From Salminus brasiliensis (taxonomy: Eukaryota; Chordata; Actinopteri; Characiformes; Bryconidae): DNA of 64,000 nucleotides. The translations under genes were made by a program, and so were the position numbers. The notes under the pieces are model-generated. The model ran no database searches, had not been told where the DNA came from, and saw only the letters and a list, made by a program, of their open reading frames with translations. Below, piece by piece: positions 1 to 11,799 of this stretch. The DNA lies in assembly GCF_030463535.1 (NCBI RefSeq), contig NC_132901.1:3677640-3741639 (forward strand), in the 5' to 3' direction. Position 1 is the first letter of the stretch, and each line of letters begins with the position of its first letter.

Positions 1-1313
1 AACGTCTGGTTATGACTGAGGACTCTAGCTAGCTAACAAGCTAACTAGCTTTAATGGAACGTAATGGCATTACTTTTATGCTAATGACCTTTAGGTATTA
101 GATAGTGTGGTTTTAATTAGCATGAGGGAATTGTAGCTACGTAGCTAAGTAACATTATGTTGTAATGAAATCCGACTTTAATGGTTTAAACGAAGTTTTC
201 AAATCTGAATCTTTTCACATCGCCAAGCTTTTTCACAACAGCCGTCCCCATTATCAGCCACTTCCCCGAAGTCAGCATTTCCGCCCTAGATGCACAAGAT
301 TACTACGTTGTTGTCATCTATGTCAAATATATCAAATATATCATGGATATTTGACGTAGTTTAGCATGTGATTGTGATTTTTGTCATGTTACATTCCCAT
401 TAGTTAGCTAACTAGCTACGTCTTTTTTCAGTCATTAGCACGGGGAGCTAGCTAACCATAAACACTCATTCACACCATAAAAGTTTTTCAGGACGGGTTT
501 GTGAGCATAAATGTGGGTATTTATTTATACATATTTCATATTTTTATTTAATAGCTTTTTGCTTTTACTGTGGTGATGTTTTCAGATATTTTTGAAGATT
601 TTTATTCTATATTTGAGTCTCTTTAAGTCTCTTTTCACTATACTGTTTTCCCCAAAATGACCCTTGCTGACCATAAAGCAGGGCTGATTTACCGTATTTT
701 AACTCAGTAATCAGATTTTTAAAAGGTTTAAAGATGACTGAAGTGCTGTTGATTCAGTATGAATTCAGGGTGCAAAAGTGACACTGAATCATCATCAGAT
801 TAGATAATTGATTCAGTGAATGATTCACTTAATTGATTCAATGAATTAACGTCGACAGTTTAGCATTGACTCAACATCTGTTTAATGACTGATTGCTATC
901 GGAGTAGAACTTGGTGGAGGAAGTGACTGATTGGAGAGGTAAGACTTGGCGGTAGTGCTAGATGACTAGTCTGGTCTCACGTCTGGTCTCACGTCTGATC
1001 TCACGTCTGACCTCACGTCTGACCTCACGTCTGATCTTCACTATTTTCTTTCCTCAAAATGACCCGTGCTGCATAAAGCAGGGCTGATTTACCATAATTT
1101 ACCTCAGTAATCAGATTTTTAAAAGGTTTAAAGATGTCTGAGGTGGCGTCAATCTTCTGTTAATGTTTTGTTAAATTTCAGGGTTGATTCAGTATGAATT
1201 TAGGGAGCAAAATTGACGATGAATCAACATAAGATTGGAATATTGATTTAATGAATGATGTTAACGGCGACAGTTTAAAGTTGACTTAACATCTATTCAA
1301 TACTTGATGAATG
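1..1313. other. Unit 1 5' spacer with internal ~270-bp duplication
   Basis: No credible gene seen. The first 600 bases are AT-rich with many TAGCTAGC/GCTAAC motifs. A block at about 631-893 (TTTTCACTATACTGTTTTCC... to TTTAATGACTGA) is repeated in diverged form at about 1034-1310. Both contain the landmarks AAAATGACC, CATAAAGCAG and TTTTTAAAAGGTTTAAAGAT. Between them, 967-1034 holds about five copies of a 12-bp CTCACGTCTGAC-type repeat. The 64-codon ORF at 165-359 has no recognisable content and is not kept as a gene. Confidence 0.75.
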
Positions 1314-4300
1314 CCTCATTAACACACAACTCAAACAGTAACACCAACCTCAATAGAAACATCATTAACACACACCCCTAAATGTTTACTAATCCAATTA
1401 GAAGCCTTATTAACACACCATCCCAAAGATTTATACTTCTTCCATTAGACACCTTAACACACACCTCAAACTGTAAAACTAACCCCGTCAGAAACCTTAT
1501 TAACACACGCCTCAAACAGTAACACTTACACCATCAGAAACCTCATTAACACACACCTCAAACAGTAATACTAATCCCATTAGAAACCTCATGAACACAC
1601 ACCTCAAACAGTAACACTAACCCCATTAGAAACCTCATTAACACACACCACAAACAGTAACACTAACCCCAGTAGAAACCTCATTAACACACACCACAAA
1701 CAGTAACACTAACCCCATCAGAAACCTCATTAACACATGCCTCAAACAATAATACTAACCCCATTAGAAACCTCGTTAACACACACCTCAAACAATAATA
1801 CTAACCCCATTAGAAACCTCGTTAACACACACCACAAACAGTAACACTAACCCCAGTAGAAACCTCATTAACACACACCACAAACAGTAGCACTAACACC
1901 AGTAGAAACCTCATTAACACACACCTCAGAAATTCCTACTAATCCCATTAGAAACCTCATTGACACACACCTCAAACAGTAACACTAACCCCATTAGAAA
2001 CCTCATTAACAAACACCTCAGAAATTCCTACTAATCCCATTGAAACCCTTATTAACACACACCTCAAACAGTAACACTTACACCATCAGAGACCTCATTA
2101 ACACATACCTCAAACAGTAATACTAACCCCATTAGAAACTGCATTAACATATACCTCAAACAGTAACACTAACCCCATTAGAAACCTCATTAACACATAC
2201 CACAAACAGTAACACTAACCCCAGTAGAAACTTCATTAACACACACCTCAAACAGTAAGACTAACCCCATGAGAAACATCATTAACACACACTTTAAAAA
2301 GTAAAACTAACCCCATTTGAAACCTCATTAACACACACCACAAACAGTAACACTAACCCCATTAGAAACCTCATTAACACACACCACAAACAGTAACACT
2401 AACCCCAGTAGAAACCTCATTAACACACACCACAAACAGTAACACTAACCCCATTAGAAACCTTGTTAACACACACCTCAAACAATAATACTAATCCCAT
2501 TAGAAACCTCATTAACACACACCTCAAACAGTAACACTAACCCCATCAGAAACATCATTAACACACACCTCAAACAGTAAAACTCACCCCATTAAAAACT
2601 ACATTAACATACACGTCAAACAATAATATTGACCCCATTATAAACCTCATTACCACACACCTCAAATAGAAATACTAATCCCATTAGAAACCTCATGAAC
2701 ACACACCTCAAACAGTAACACTAACCCCATTAGAAACATCATTAACACACACCTCAGAAATTCCTACTAATCCCATTAGAAACCTCATTAACACACACCT
2801 CAAACAGTAACACTGACCCCATTAGAAACCTCATTAACAAACACCTCAGAAATTCCTACTAATCCCATTGAAACCCTTATTAACACACACCTCAAACAGT
2901 AACACTTACACCATCAGAAACCTCATTAACACATACCTCAAACAGTAATACTAACCCCATTAGAAACTGCATTAACATATACCTCAAACAATAACACTAA
3001 CCCCTTTAGAAACCTCATTAACACATACCACAAACAGTAACACTAACCCCAGTAGAAACTTCATTAACACACACCTCAAACAGTAACACTAACCCCATTA
3101 GAAACCTCATTAACACACACCTCAAACAGTAAGACTAACCCCATGAGAAACTTCATTAACACACACCTCAAACAGTAACACTAACCCCATGAGAAACCTC
3201 ATTAACACACCTCAAACATTAACACTAACCCCATCAGAAACATAATTAACACACACCTCAAACAACAACACTAACCCCACCAGAAACCTCATTAACACAC
3301 ACCTCAAACAGTAACACTAACCCCATCAGAAACCTTATTAACACACATCTCAAACAGTAACACTTACACCATCAGAAACCTCATTAACACACACCTCAAA
3401 CAGTAAAACTCACCCCATTAAAAATTGCATTAAAACACACCTCAAACATTAACACTAACCCCATCAGAAACATAATCAACACACACCTCAAACAATAACA
3501 CTAACCTCAGTAGAAACCTCATTAACACACACCTCAGACATTCCTACTAATCCCATTAGAAACCGCATTACCACACACCTCAAACAGTAAAAGTAACCCC
3601 ATTAGAAACTTCATTAACACACACCTCAAACAGTAACACTAACCCCATTAGAAACCTCATTAACACACACCACGAACAGTAGCAATAACCCCAGTAGAAA
3701 TCTGATTAACACACACCTCAAACATTAATACTAACCCCAGTAAAACCTCATTAACACACACCTCAGAAATTCCTACTAACCCCATTAGAAACCTTATTAA
3801 CACACACCTCAAACAGTAACACTTACACCATCAGAAACCTCATTAACACACACCTCAATCATTAAATTTAACCCCACCAGAAACCTCATGAACACACACC
3901 TCAAACAGTAACACTAACCCCATCAGAAACATCATCACATGCCTCAAACAATAATACTAACCCCATTAGAAACCTCATTAACAGACACGACAATCAGTAA
4001 CACTAACCCCATCAGAAAGCTCATTAACACACCTCAAACATTATCACTAACCCCATCAGAAACCTCATTAACACACACCTCAAACAGTAACACTAACCCC
4101 ATTAGAAACCTTATTAACACACACCTCAAACAGTAAGACTAACCCCAGTTGAAACCTTATTAACACACACCTCAAACAGCAACACTAACCCCATCAGAAA
4201 CCTCATTAACACATGCCTCAAACAATAATACTAACTCCATTAGAAACCTCGTTAACACACACCTCAAACATTAACACTAAACCCATCAGAAACCTCATTA

Positions 4301-5696
4301 ACACACCTCAAATATTAACACTAACCCATCAGAAACATATTTAACACACACCTCAAACAGTAACACTAACCCCAGTAGAAACCTCATTAACACACACCTC
4401 AAATATTAAGACTAACCCCATGAGAAACATCATTAACACACACCTTAAACACTAACACCAGTAGAAACCTCATTAACACACACCTCAAACATTAACACTA
4501 ACCCCATCAGAAACCTCATTAACACACACCTCAAACAGTAAGACTAACCCCATGAGAAACATCATTAACACGCACCTTAAACAGTAACACTAACCCCATT
4601 AGAAACCTCATTAACACACACCTCAAACAGTAAGACTAACCCCATGAGAAACTTCATTAACACACACCTCAAACAGTAATACTAACCCCATTAAAAACCT
4701 TATTAACACACCTCAAACACTAACACTAACACCAGTAGACAACTCATTAACACACACCTCAAACAGTAACCTCATTAGAAACCGCAAACAGTAACACTAA
4801 CCCATCAGAATCTTCATTAACACACACCTCAAACAGTAACACTAACCCCATGAGAAACATCATTAACACACACCTTAAACAGTAACACTAACCCCATTAG
4901 AAACCTCATTAACACACACCTCAAACAGTAAGACTAACCCCATGAGAAACATCATTAACACACACCTTAAACACTAACACTAACCCCATTAGAAACCTCA
5001 TTAACACACACCTCAAACAATAAGACTAACCCCATTAGAAACCTTATTAACACACCACAAACAGTAACACTAACCCCATTAGGAACCTCATTACCACACA
5101 CCACAAACAGTAACACTAACCCCAGTAGAAATCTGATTAACACACGCCTCAAACATTAACACTAACCGCATTAGAAACCTCATTAACACACCTCAAACAG
5201 TACAACTAACCCCCTCAGAACCCTCATTAACACACCTCAATCAGTAACACTAACCCCATTATAAACCTCATGAACACACATCAAACAGTAACACTAACCC
5301 CATTAGAAACCTTATTAACACACACCTCAAACATCAACATTAACCCCATGCGAAACCCCTTTACACACACCTCAAACAGTAAAACTAACCCCATAAGAAA
5401 CCTCATTAACACACACCTCAAACAGTAACACTAACCCCATAAGAAACCTCATTACCACACACCTCAAACAGTAACACTAACCCCATTAGAAACCTCATTA
5501 ACACACACCTCAAACAGTAAAACTAACCCCAGTAGAAACCTCATTAACACACACCTCAAACAGTAAAACTAACCTCATAAGAAACCACATTAACACACAC
5601 CTCAAATAGTAACACTAACCCCATAAGAAACCTCAGTAACACACACCTCAAACAGTAACACTAACCCCATATGAAACCTCATTAACACACACCTCA
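1314..5696. repeat. 46-bp minisatellite array, unit 1 (~95 copies)
   Basis: Imperfect tandem repeat with a 46-bp period. Each copy runs CATTAACACACACCTCAAAC, then AGTAACACTAACCCCATTAG, then AAACCT. Point variants are common (ATTAGAAACC/ATCAGAAACC/AGTAGAAACC, CACCTC/CACCAC), as is a sub-variant with CAGAAATTCCTACTAATCCC. At 4383 bp it is the longest array in the window. The strand shown is C-rich; the complement carries GGGGTTAG in each copy. Short ORFs inside it are by-products of the repeat. Confidence 0.95.
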
Positions 5697-6751
5697 GAAA
5701 CTCAACAAATGTGAACCCATTACATCACATCTTCTCCACCTCATTAAAACCTTCTTATTTTACACCACCTTCATCATCTACTACCACACCACATCCTCCC
5801 TCACGAACAGACCCAATTCCTCAGATTCGGACTCAACCCAGAACAGTCCTCCTTACCAACTATCCTACATCACTGGACCTCTTCACTGGTTCAGAAGCTC
5901 GCTCTTCCACACTCTTCCCTAGACTACAGCTGATCTCTGAGCTGAAACTATCCCTTTAATCAATGCTCTCGTCTGGACTACAGTGGACTGATGCTAGCGT
6001 AGCACTCTTCCTGTAAACCATGTGATCCACCAAGCCCATTTCAGTCCACTTCAGGAGGTTCGTTTTTGGACACATACCTGGAAACATCTGCTCATCTCCA
6101 GACTTTTAATTCAGACAAGGCCTTGATTCAGCCCATCTGCTTCCAGCCATCCAGACAAGGCCTTGATTTGGGAAGCTCATACAGTATCTTCATCTAGATG
6201 AAGAAGCGTCTTTCAGAGAAGAGCACAGAAGGTGTATTAGCTTTGACCTTGTCCTGAAACAGTGTCCATATCACTACACACTAATTCAGCCGCTCAGCCA
6301 TACTGTCCCCGCCTCACTGAGAGACTACAGCATGTAGGAGTCAGCAGGAGCCCCGTCCAGTATGCTAGCAATACAGCAGTGTGTTGTGTGTATTCATGTT
6401 TGTAGATGTAGAGTGGTCTTCGTAGCCGTGTTCCTCAGCCGGGTCCATTACAATGCATAGCACCAGGAAGTTCCTACAGGAGGAACCTCAACGGTGGGGT
6501 GGTTAGCCTCTGAAGAACTGTAGCATTCAGATAACGGACTATATTGTAGATATTTTCAACAGCTGGACACGTCGGCCGACTGTATGATTCTGAACACAAT
6601 ATATTTATATATACATATACTGCCTGGCCACCACTAGATTTAACTTAGCAAATAGATAAGAGCTTCCCATTGGATAATTGTAGCCTTAAGCCACTTGCTA
6701 GTGAGGCTAACCGGCAGAAACGGCTTTAGTTGCTAAGGACAGAGATTTATG
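5697..6751. other. Unit 1 spacer downstream of the 46-bp array
   Basis: Unique-within-unit sequence with no gene I can support. It contains a direct repeat of AGACAAGGCCTTGATT (around 6113 and 6154) that appears to have mediated a deletion in unit 2. The 82-codon ORF at 5711-5959 has no recognisable domain and is not conserved as an ORF in all units. Confidence 0.6.
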
Positions 6752-6992
6752 GTACAGAGGTAGATCTACTTCACTACTGTACTAAAGTACTAAAATACTG
6801 TATCTGTATCTACTGGAGTATTATATACTTTTTTACTTCACTACATATTTTAGTGTTTACATTGTTTATGTGCTGCATCGTTACTCGTTACAATTATAAC
6901 AAACCATTTCAAACCCACATCATCACCTCCAGAGCACTAGATGGCGCTCTCACCGGGTTTGATGAAGCCGCCTCAGCATTGTACAGAAAATC
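6752..6992. mobile_element. Relic of a non-autonomous DNA transposon, unit 1
   Basis: The sequence around CTACTTCACTACTGTACTAAAG, GTATCTGTATCTACTGGAGT and TACTTTTTTACTTCACTACA resembles the TACTTTTACT-rich ends of fish non-autonomous DNA transposons. In units 2, 3 and 5 a complementary end (TCACTTTTACTCAAGTCTGG) follows about 180 bp later. Here that half is deleted. Family assignment is from memory of sequence style only. Confidence 0.45.
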
Positions 6993-7884
6993 CATTGTTA
7001 CATATAAAGTGATCTGGTCTTACTGGTTGAGTAGTACCATAGTACTTGTGTTGTGTGATGTGTCAATCAGGTGTAAATCTGATACACTTGACACCCCTAA
7101 GGCATGCTTTTGTTCACACTATAATTAACGCTATGATGGCGATGTTATCTGGAACTGCTGTTCCCTGTTCCTGCAGCTGGTGGCAGCAGAGGACACAATT
7201 AATCTGTGCAGTTACCATGCGATCGATCCAGGGTGAAGCCAAATATCACATCTGCGGCCTGAATTCACCCCCTAATACCTGAGGACCCTGAGGAGCATCT
7301 TATTTAGCCTGCTACATTATTTAGCATTAGACTATTAGCCAACGTTAGCCTGACATAAGCCAATGAATGTGGAAGACCCTTATTCATGGATGGGAGACCC
7401 GAGTTCCCTTCCTAGCTAAAGGCTACACCAATGAAACTGGGAAGTGAGCCTCCAAAATGTCTTCAAACCTGCTATGGTCAGGTCTTCTTGCTAACTTCCT
7501 GTTAGTGATCATGATGGACTACAGCTGGTAGCTTCTCAACGCCCACATTACCAGCCCTGAGTGGACTGACCAACACACAGTGCAACGGGAAAGTCCAGGG
7601 AGGTCAGTGCAGATCTGAGGAGGACGACTGTAGTAGACGTGTGCTGCTGAAGAGTGTCTCTACATGCACCAGCTGCATCTCCTACAGACAGCAGCTAAGA
7701 CAGTACGCCACCTACTGGTCAACAGTAAGTATTACAGAGGGAGAAGATCTTACAGAGTGAAGCGATGATGTAAAGCTCTCTGTTACAATTTAAAAATAGG
7801 ATCAAATTGATTGATTGATTGATGTTAATAAGCATTGTTACATCGTTCGTTTGATCTCCTGTTTTATTTTCTCAGCAAAGACAA
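6993..7884. other. Unit 1 spacer with possible 5' non-coding exon
   Basis: No protein-coding exon can be supported. A donor-like ACA|GTAAGT lies at 7724|7725, and an acceptor-like TTTTATTTTCTCAG ends at 7875. This could be a leader intron of the downstream kinase gene. The same pair is present in all units. The ORF at 7046-7282 has counterparts elsewhere but no recognisable features. Confidence 0.4.
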
Positions 7885-8852
7885 GGGGGAAGAGCCTTTT
7901 CCTATAAAGCCCCCCAGCTCTGGAATAACCTTCCAGATAATGTTCGGGACTCAGACACAGTCTCAATCTTTAAATCTAAACTGAAAACTTATATGTTTAG
8001 TTTAGCTTTTGGTAATTAATGTTTCTTAGATAAGGGCTGCAGGTCCAGGGGTTCGCGGACCCAGGGAATTGTAGTACTCTGAGATGCTGGAGCTGTCGTC
8101 TCGCTGCTTACACGCGATCACTCAGGTTTGTTGACGGTGGAGCAGATAGATGCTGGTGTTCTCAGGGTACGCCCGTGTCCGTGTTACCTTCTGGCTCTCT
8201 CCTTTTAATTATGCTGTGATAATCAGACCTGCCGGAGTCATCAGACATACCCAGATGCTGATGATCAACATTCTCTGCACTCCATAAAATTCCTCTTAGA
8301 ACTAACTTCTCTCTCTTTACCTTCCCCGAGTAAATGGCCACCCAGCCCGATCTGCAGGAAGATTGCCCGCTGAGGTCCCCTCTACCTGCATCTAACCAGC
8401 TGCCACCTACCAGTCCAGCCAGCGGGTCCCCCCCAACCCGCCACCACCCATGGCTCACCCGCCAGCCGCTGCTGCCTGTTTGGTGGCCGTGCTGAAACCT
8501 AGATGGACTCGTGCCTGTCTGACACTATTAATATCACAACTATTAACTTTCTGTTGTACCTGGTTTGGTAATTTTTATCATTAATGTTTAAAACAGTCTG
8601 GCCAGAGGAGGATGGGTCCCCCTTGTGAGTCTTGGTTCCTCCCAAGGTTTCTTCCTCCAGCTCTGAGGGAGTTTTTCCTTGCCACTGTCGCCGTTGGCTT
8701 GCTCACGGGGGTCTTTGACGCTTCATGTTATTTCTTCTTTCTTCTCTGTCTCTGTTCTTTATTAAGTAATAATTATGTAAAGCTGCTTTGTGACGACAAC
8801 AGTTGTAAAAAGCGCTATACAAATAAATTTGACTTGACTTGACTTGACTTGA
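7885..8852 (+). mobile_element. 5'-truncated LINE insertion private to unit 1
   Basis: About 968 bp that is absent from the matching position in units 2-5. There GCAAAGACA runs straight into AATCATCTC. The 5' part (7888-8019) reads as the C-terminus of a non-LTR reverse transcriptase ORF, with GRAFSYKAPQLWNNLP followed by FKSKLKTYMF and a TAA stop. The rest is 3' UTR, including the widespread fish motif GGTTCCTCCCAAGGTTTCTT (near 8634) and a tail AAAGCGCTATACAAATAAAT followed by (TTGAC)n. A short GACAA at both borders fits a target-site duplication but merges with the tail repeat. It is probably a CR1/Rex1-type element; the exact clade is uncertain. Confidence 0.8.
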
Positions 8853-9067
8853 CAAATCATCTCATAAAAGCATCTTCCTGTTTTAACTGCAGGTGAACAG
8901 AGGACACGCGGACACTGGACGGAACTCGCCATGGCAACCGAGCAGCTCTTTCTATTGATGACATCACAATGGTGGAGCTCCCTGTCACAGCCTTCCGAGC
9001 TCGGAACTCCTTCACTTCTTCTCAGGACACTGAGGAAGAGACAAGCTGTTCGACTTGGTCCTGACGT
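8853..9067. other. Unit 1 conserved segment before the 12-bp repeat
   Basis: Conserved in all five units. It contains CTGCAG|GTGAAC, which could be a donor, and a short frame at 8969-9064. That frame starts M-V-E-L-P-V-T and ends in an acidic stretch before TGA. It is 31 codons and shows no recognised domain. It could be leader sequence of the kinase transcript. Confidence 0.35.
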
Positions 9068-9610
9068 TTGTCTTAGCGATTGACTTAGCAGCAGTCGTAG
9101 CGGTTCACTTAGCGACAGTCTTAGTGAACGTCTTACTGGTAGTCTTAGCGACAGTCTTAGTGATTGTCTTAGTGACAGTTATTAGTTATTAGTTATTAGT
9201 TATTGGCTTAGTCACAGCCTTAGCTATTAGCTTAGTCATAGTCTTAGAGACTACACTGGTGATTGTCCTAGCGACAATCTCACTGATTGGCTTAGCGACT
9301 TAGCGACTGGCGTAGTTTTTGGCTTAGTCACAGTCTTAGCTACTACCTTAATCATAGTCTTAGAGACTAACTTAGTGATTGTCTTAGAGACAGTCTTAGG
9401 GATTGTCCTAGCCACTGGCTTAGTGACAGTTTTAGCTGTTGGCTTAGCATTAGACTTAGCCACTGGATTAGCTGATAGTATTAGTGACTAGCTTAGCAAT
9501 AGCGTTAGAGACAGTCTTAGCTATTGGCTTAGTCACATTCTTAGCTGTTGGCTTAGCGACAGTATTAGCAACTGGCTTAGCCACAGTGTTAGTTATTGTC
9601 TTAGCTGTAG
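9068..9610. repeat. 12-bp minisatellite, unit 1
   Basis: Degenerate 12-bp tandem repeat, e.g. GCGACAGTCTTA, GTGATTGTCTTA, GCTGTTGGCTTA. Because 12 is a multiple of three, frames stay open on both strands. The minus strand gives a Lys/Thr/Val-rich pseudo-protein (AKTVTKPVARTIPKTVSKT...), which I treat as an artefact. The repeat ends 29 bp upstream of the kinase start codon. Unit 1 has a local change to TTAGTTATTAGTTATT near 9179. Confidence 0.9.
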
Positions 9611-9639
9611 GGAATTGCAGGTTCTTCATCCAGCAGTAG

Positions 9640-11707
9640 ATGATGGAGCAGGAGTCTACAGCTACAGGTCATTCATACAGTTCTGCTGGAATCTGATCTT
9701 ACAGATCCACACTTTGTTGCTTTGATTAGATTTTAGATTTAGGTCTCGGGATCCATGTTTACTCTCTGTGATGTGAACTGGAATAAGCTCTGTTAGGAGC
9801 TTCATTAAGAGCTAAGAGAATTGTAGGCACTACCTACTCCATTCTAGACGTCAGTCTGTACAGACTCCAACCCTTATGTCCTGTATTTAGATGTTGGGCG
9901 GCGAAAGAGGAAAAGAAAGGAGGAGGGCAGCCAGAGGTTCTCACAGAGAACAACCGAGGTTGCCAGAAGTAAAAGCCCGGTAAGGAAGAGAAGGAAGGGA
10001 GAAGTTAGCCAGCCCAAGATAATGACCAGAAGACAGCGGAGCGACATCAAGCCAGGTTAGCTCATTGGCCAGACCACTGCACACAAGGAAGTGGTCCAGT
10101 ATTTAGTGCAATAGCCTGTGCTGCTAATAGATAGACTCCTGAGAGATGATGGGGAGAGAGCTGATGTTCAGCTTCAACACTGTTTGTTTTCCACAGACAC
10201 TTTTGCCTCTCTCTACGTCACTGGAGAGAAACTGGGAGAAGGAGGCTTCGGCGCCGTCTTCGAGGGAACCCGGGTTTCCGACGGCCTACAGGTTCTCAAA
10301 TCACCCCTCCAGAACTTCATTATCTCATCTGTTCCCTTTTCAGTCCTCATAACATTCACACCTCATCTCCTCTCTGTCTGCAGGTGGCCGTTAAATTCGT
10401 CACCAAGCGGGACGACGATGAATACGTCCAATGCGTAAGTGCACCTGGAAGCCAGGTTTTACTGTCCGATCACACATCACGCTCCCAGACTTCACTGCAC
10501 TCACCTTTCCACCAACCTTGCCCTGCGTTTCTGTTCTTCCAGCCTGTTCAGCTCAGGACCGTGCCCATGGAGGTGGCTCTAATGAACAGGATGAGCCAGC
10601 CACCCACCAGCAATGTGGTGAAGCTCATCGAGTGGTTCGACGAGCCTGAGCGCTACATCCTGGTCCTGGAGCGCCCAGATCCTTGCCAGGACTTGCAGTC
10701 CTTGATCGACCAGTGGGGAGGTTCGGTCAGTGAAGAGATAGCCAGGGACATCATGCTCCAGACGGTGGAGGCAGCAAGAACGTGCCACAAGCGAGGTGTC
10801 CTGCACAGAGACATCAAACTGGAGAACTTCCTGATCAACACAGACACCTCAGAGATCAAGCTGATCGACTTCGGCTGTGGGGACTGGGTCAAGAAAGGCG
10901 GATACCGTGAATTTGCAGGTAAACTGGAGTCTAGGGACGAAATTTACACGTTACCTTAGAAACATGAGTCTGAGAGGACCCATGTGTCCCTCTCATGGCC
11001 ACTTCACTGGAAAGTTAACGAGCTGGACGCTCTTCTTCTTTTATGTTCTCAGGCACCTTTCAGTACTGCCCCCCAGAGTTCTTTCTAAAGGGGAGGTACC
11101 ACGCCAGTCCTGCGACAGTCTGGTCTCTAGGAGTCCTACTGTTCAGGCTGGTTAGTGGACACCTTCCCTTTACAGACGAGCAGGAAATCGTGGAGGGGCT
11201 TCTGAGCTTCAAGGACCACCTATCCAATGGTGAGATATCTGAGAGCCTCCTCGAGAGACTCTTAGAAGTTCAGGACGACGTGTTCTGCACGGTCGTCTTT
11301 CTGAAATGTACTTAAGTATCTCTCTCACATCCAATCCAATCCCGTCCCTCTGCACAGAATGCTGCAATCTGATTAGGAGGTGTCTGCAGCGCAACCCATC
11401 CCAGAGGCCCAAAGTGAAGCAGATCCTGAAGCACGACTGGTTCCAGTGCAGCGTTCCTACCGAGGATCAGGTTAGCCATGGAAAATGAGAACGACTGCTT
11501 AGAGAAGAAACAGTAGAAGCTAAAATATCTAGAGTTGTGATCGAGGAGGCGAAGGAAAGAAAAACTACTAGAAATGAAGAGGAAGATCTGAATTCTCAGC
11601 ATTTCTGATCCTTAGACGTGCTTCCGTCTCCAATGCGTATCTCCTGGGTTGTGTTTCAGGTCCTGAGAACAGAGCAGCCTTCAGAGCAGAGGAGACAAAC
11701 CGTCTGA
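9640..11707 (+). CDS. PIM-like serine/threonine protein kinase, copy 1 (8 exons, 350 aa)
   Basis: Predicted Ser/Thr kinase of the PIM family. My model joins 9640-9667, 9891-10055, 10197-10291, 10384-10434, 10543-10918, 11053-11229, 11358-11470 and 11660-11707. All introns are GT-AG, phases agree and the frame stays open, giving 1053 nt. The start MMEQESTAT directly follows an in-frame TAG. Residues 13-60 are Arg/Lys-rich (GRRKRKRK, VRKRRK), suggesting nuclear targeting. The kinase domain spans about 70-326: GEGGFG loop 78-83, VAVK Lys100, helix-C Glu123, the PIM-type hinge ERPDP 156-160, HRDIKLEN 201-208, DFG 222-224, CPPE 244-247 and WSLG 262-265. All catalytic residues are present. PIM kinases are known to be active without activation-loop phosphorylation. 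The variable residues are R118 and H195. The first donor (GTCATT) and exon 3's donor (GTTCTC) are weak. Met54 (10022) is an alternative start. If the exon 7 donor is skipped, the protein ends EDQVSHGK. Confidence 0.87.
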
Positions 11708-11799
11708 AGTTGGCCCGTTTCATCAACAGGTAAAAATGGGTATAAGGAGCTCCAGCGTTGAGCTGTGGAGCTGTGGAGCTGTGTTTTATGGAATGATGG

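Noticed and set aside
1314-5696. 46-bp array considered as a CRISPR-like array
   Set aside because: Copies are directly adjacent with no unique spacers, and the context is a vertebrate genome. It is a minisatellite.
6730-7128. Recurring ORFs beginning MLRTEIY (also 17939, 31385, 44793) and MCCVMCQSG (7046, 18570, 31983, 45109, 59125)
   Set aside because: They lie in transposon relics and spacer, change frame and length between units through indels, and show no family features. Duplication alone explains their recurrence.
7161-7280. Exon-like segment after CTGTTCCTGCAG (CTGGTGGCAGCAGAGG...)
   Set aside because: The acceptor looks good and a short frame is open, but the candidate donor is lost in units 3 and 5 (CCATGGTG), and the frame ends in a stop just after.
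9251-9463. Minus-strand Lys/Thr/Val-rich ORFs (and counterparts at 19831-20031, 33240-33458, 46358-46570, 60382-60594)
   Set aside because: They are translations of the degenerate 12-bp repeat, whose period keeps frames open on both strands. Lengths and ends vary between units, and no domain is recognisable.
9891-9979. ATG at 9891 (frame MLGGERGK...) as the kinase start, with donor CCCG|GTAAGG
   Set aside because: It would need a 31-nt intron to rejoin the kinase frame. The other frame through the same exon is open, splices in phase to the MMEQES exon and gives a continuous 350-codon protein.
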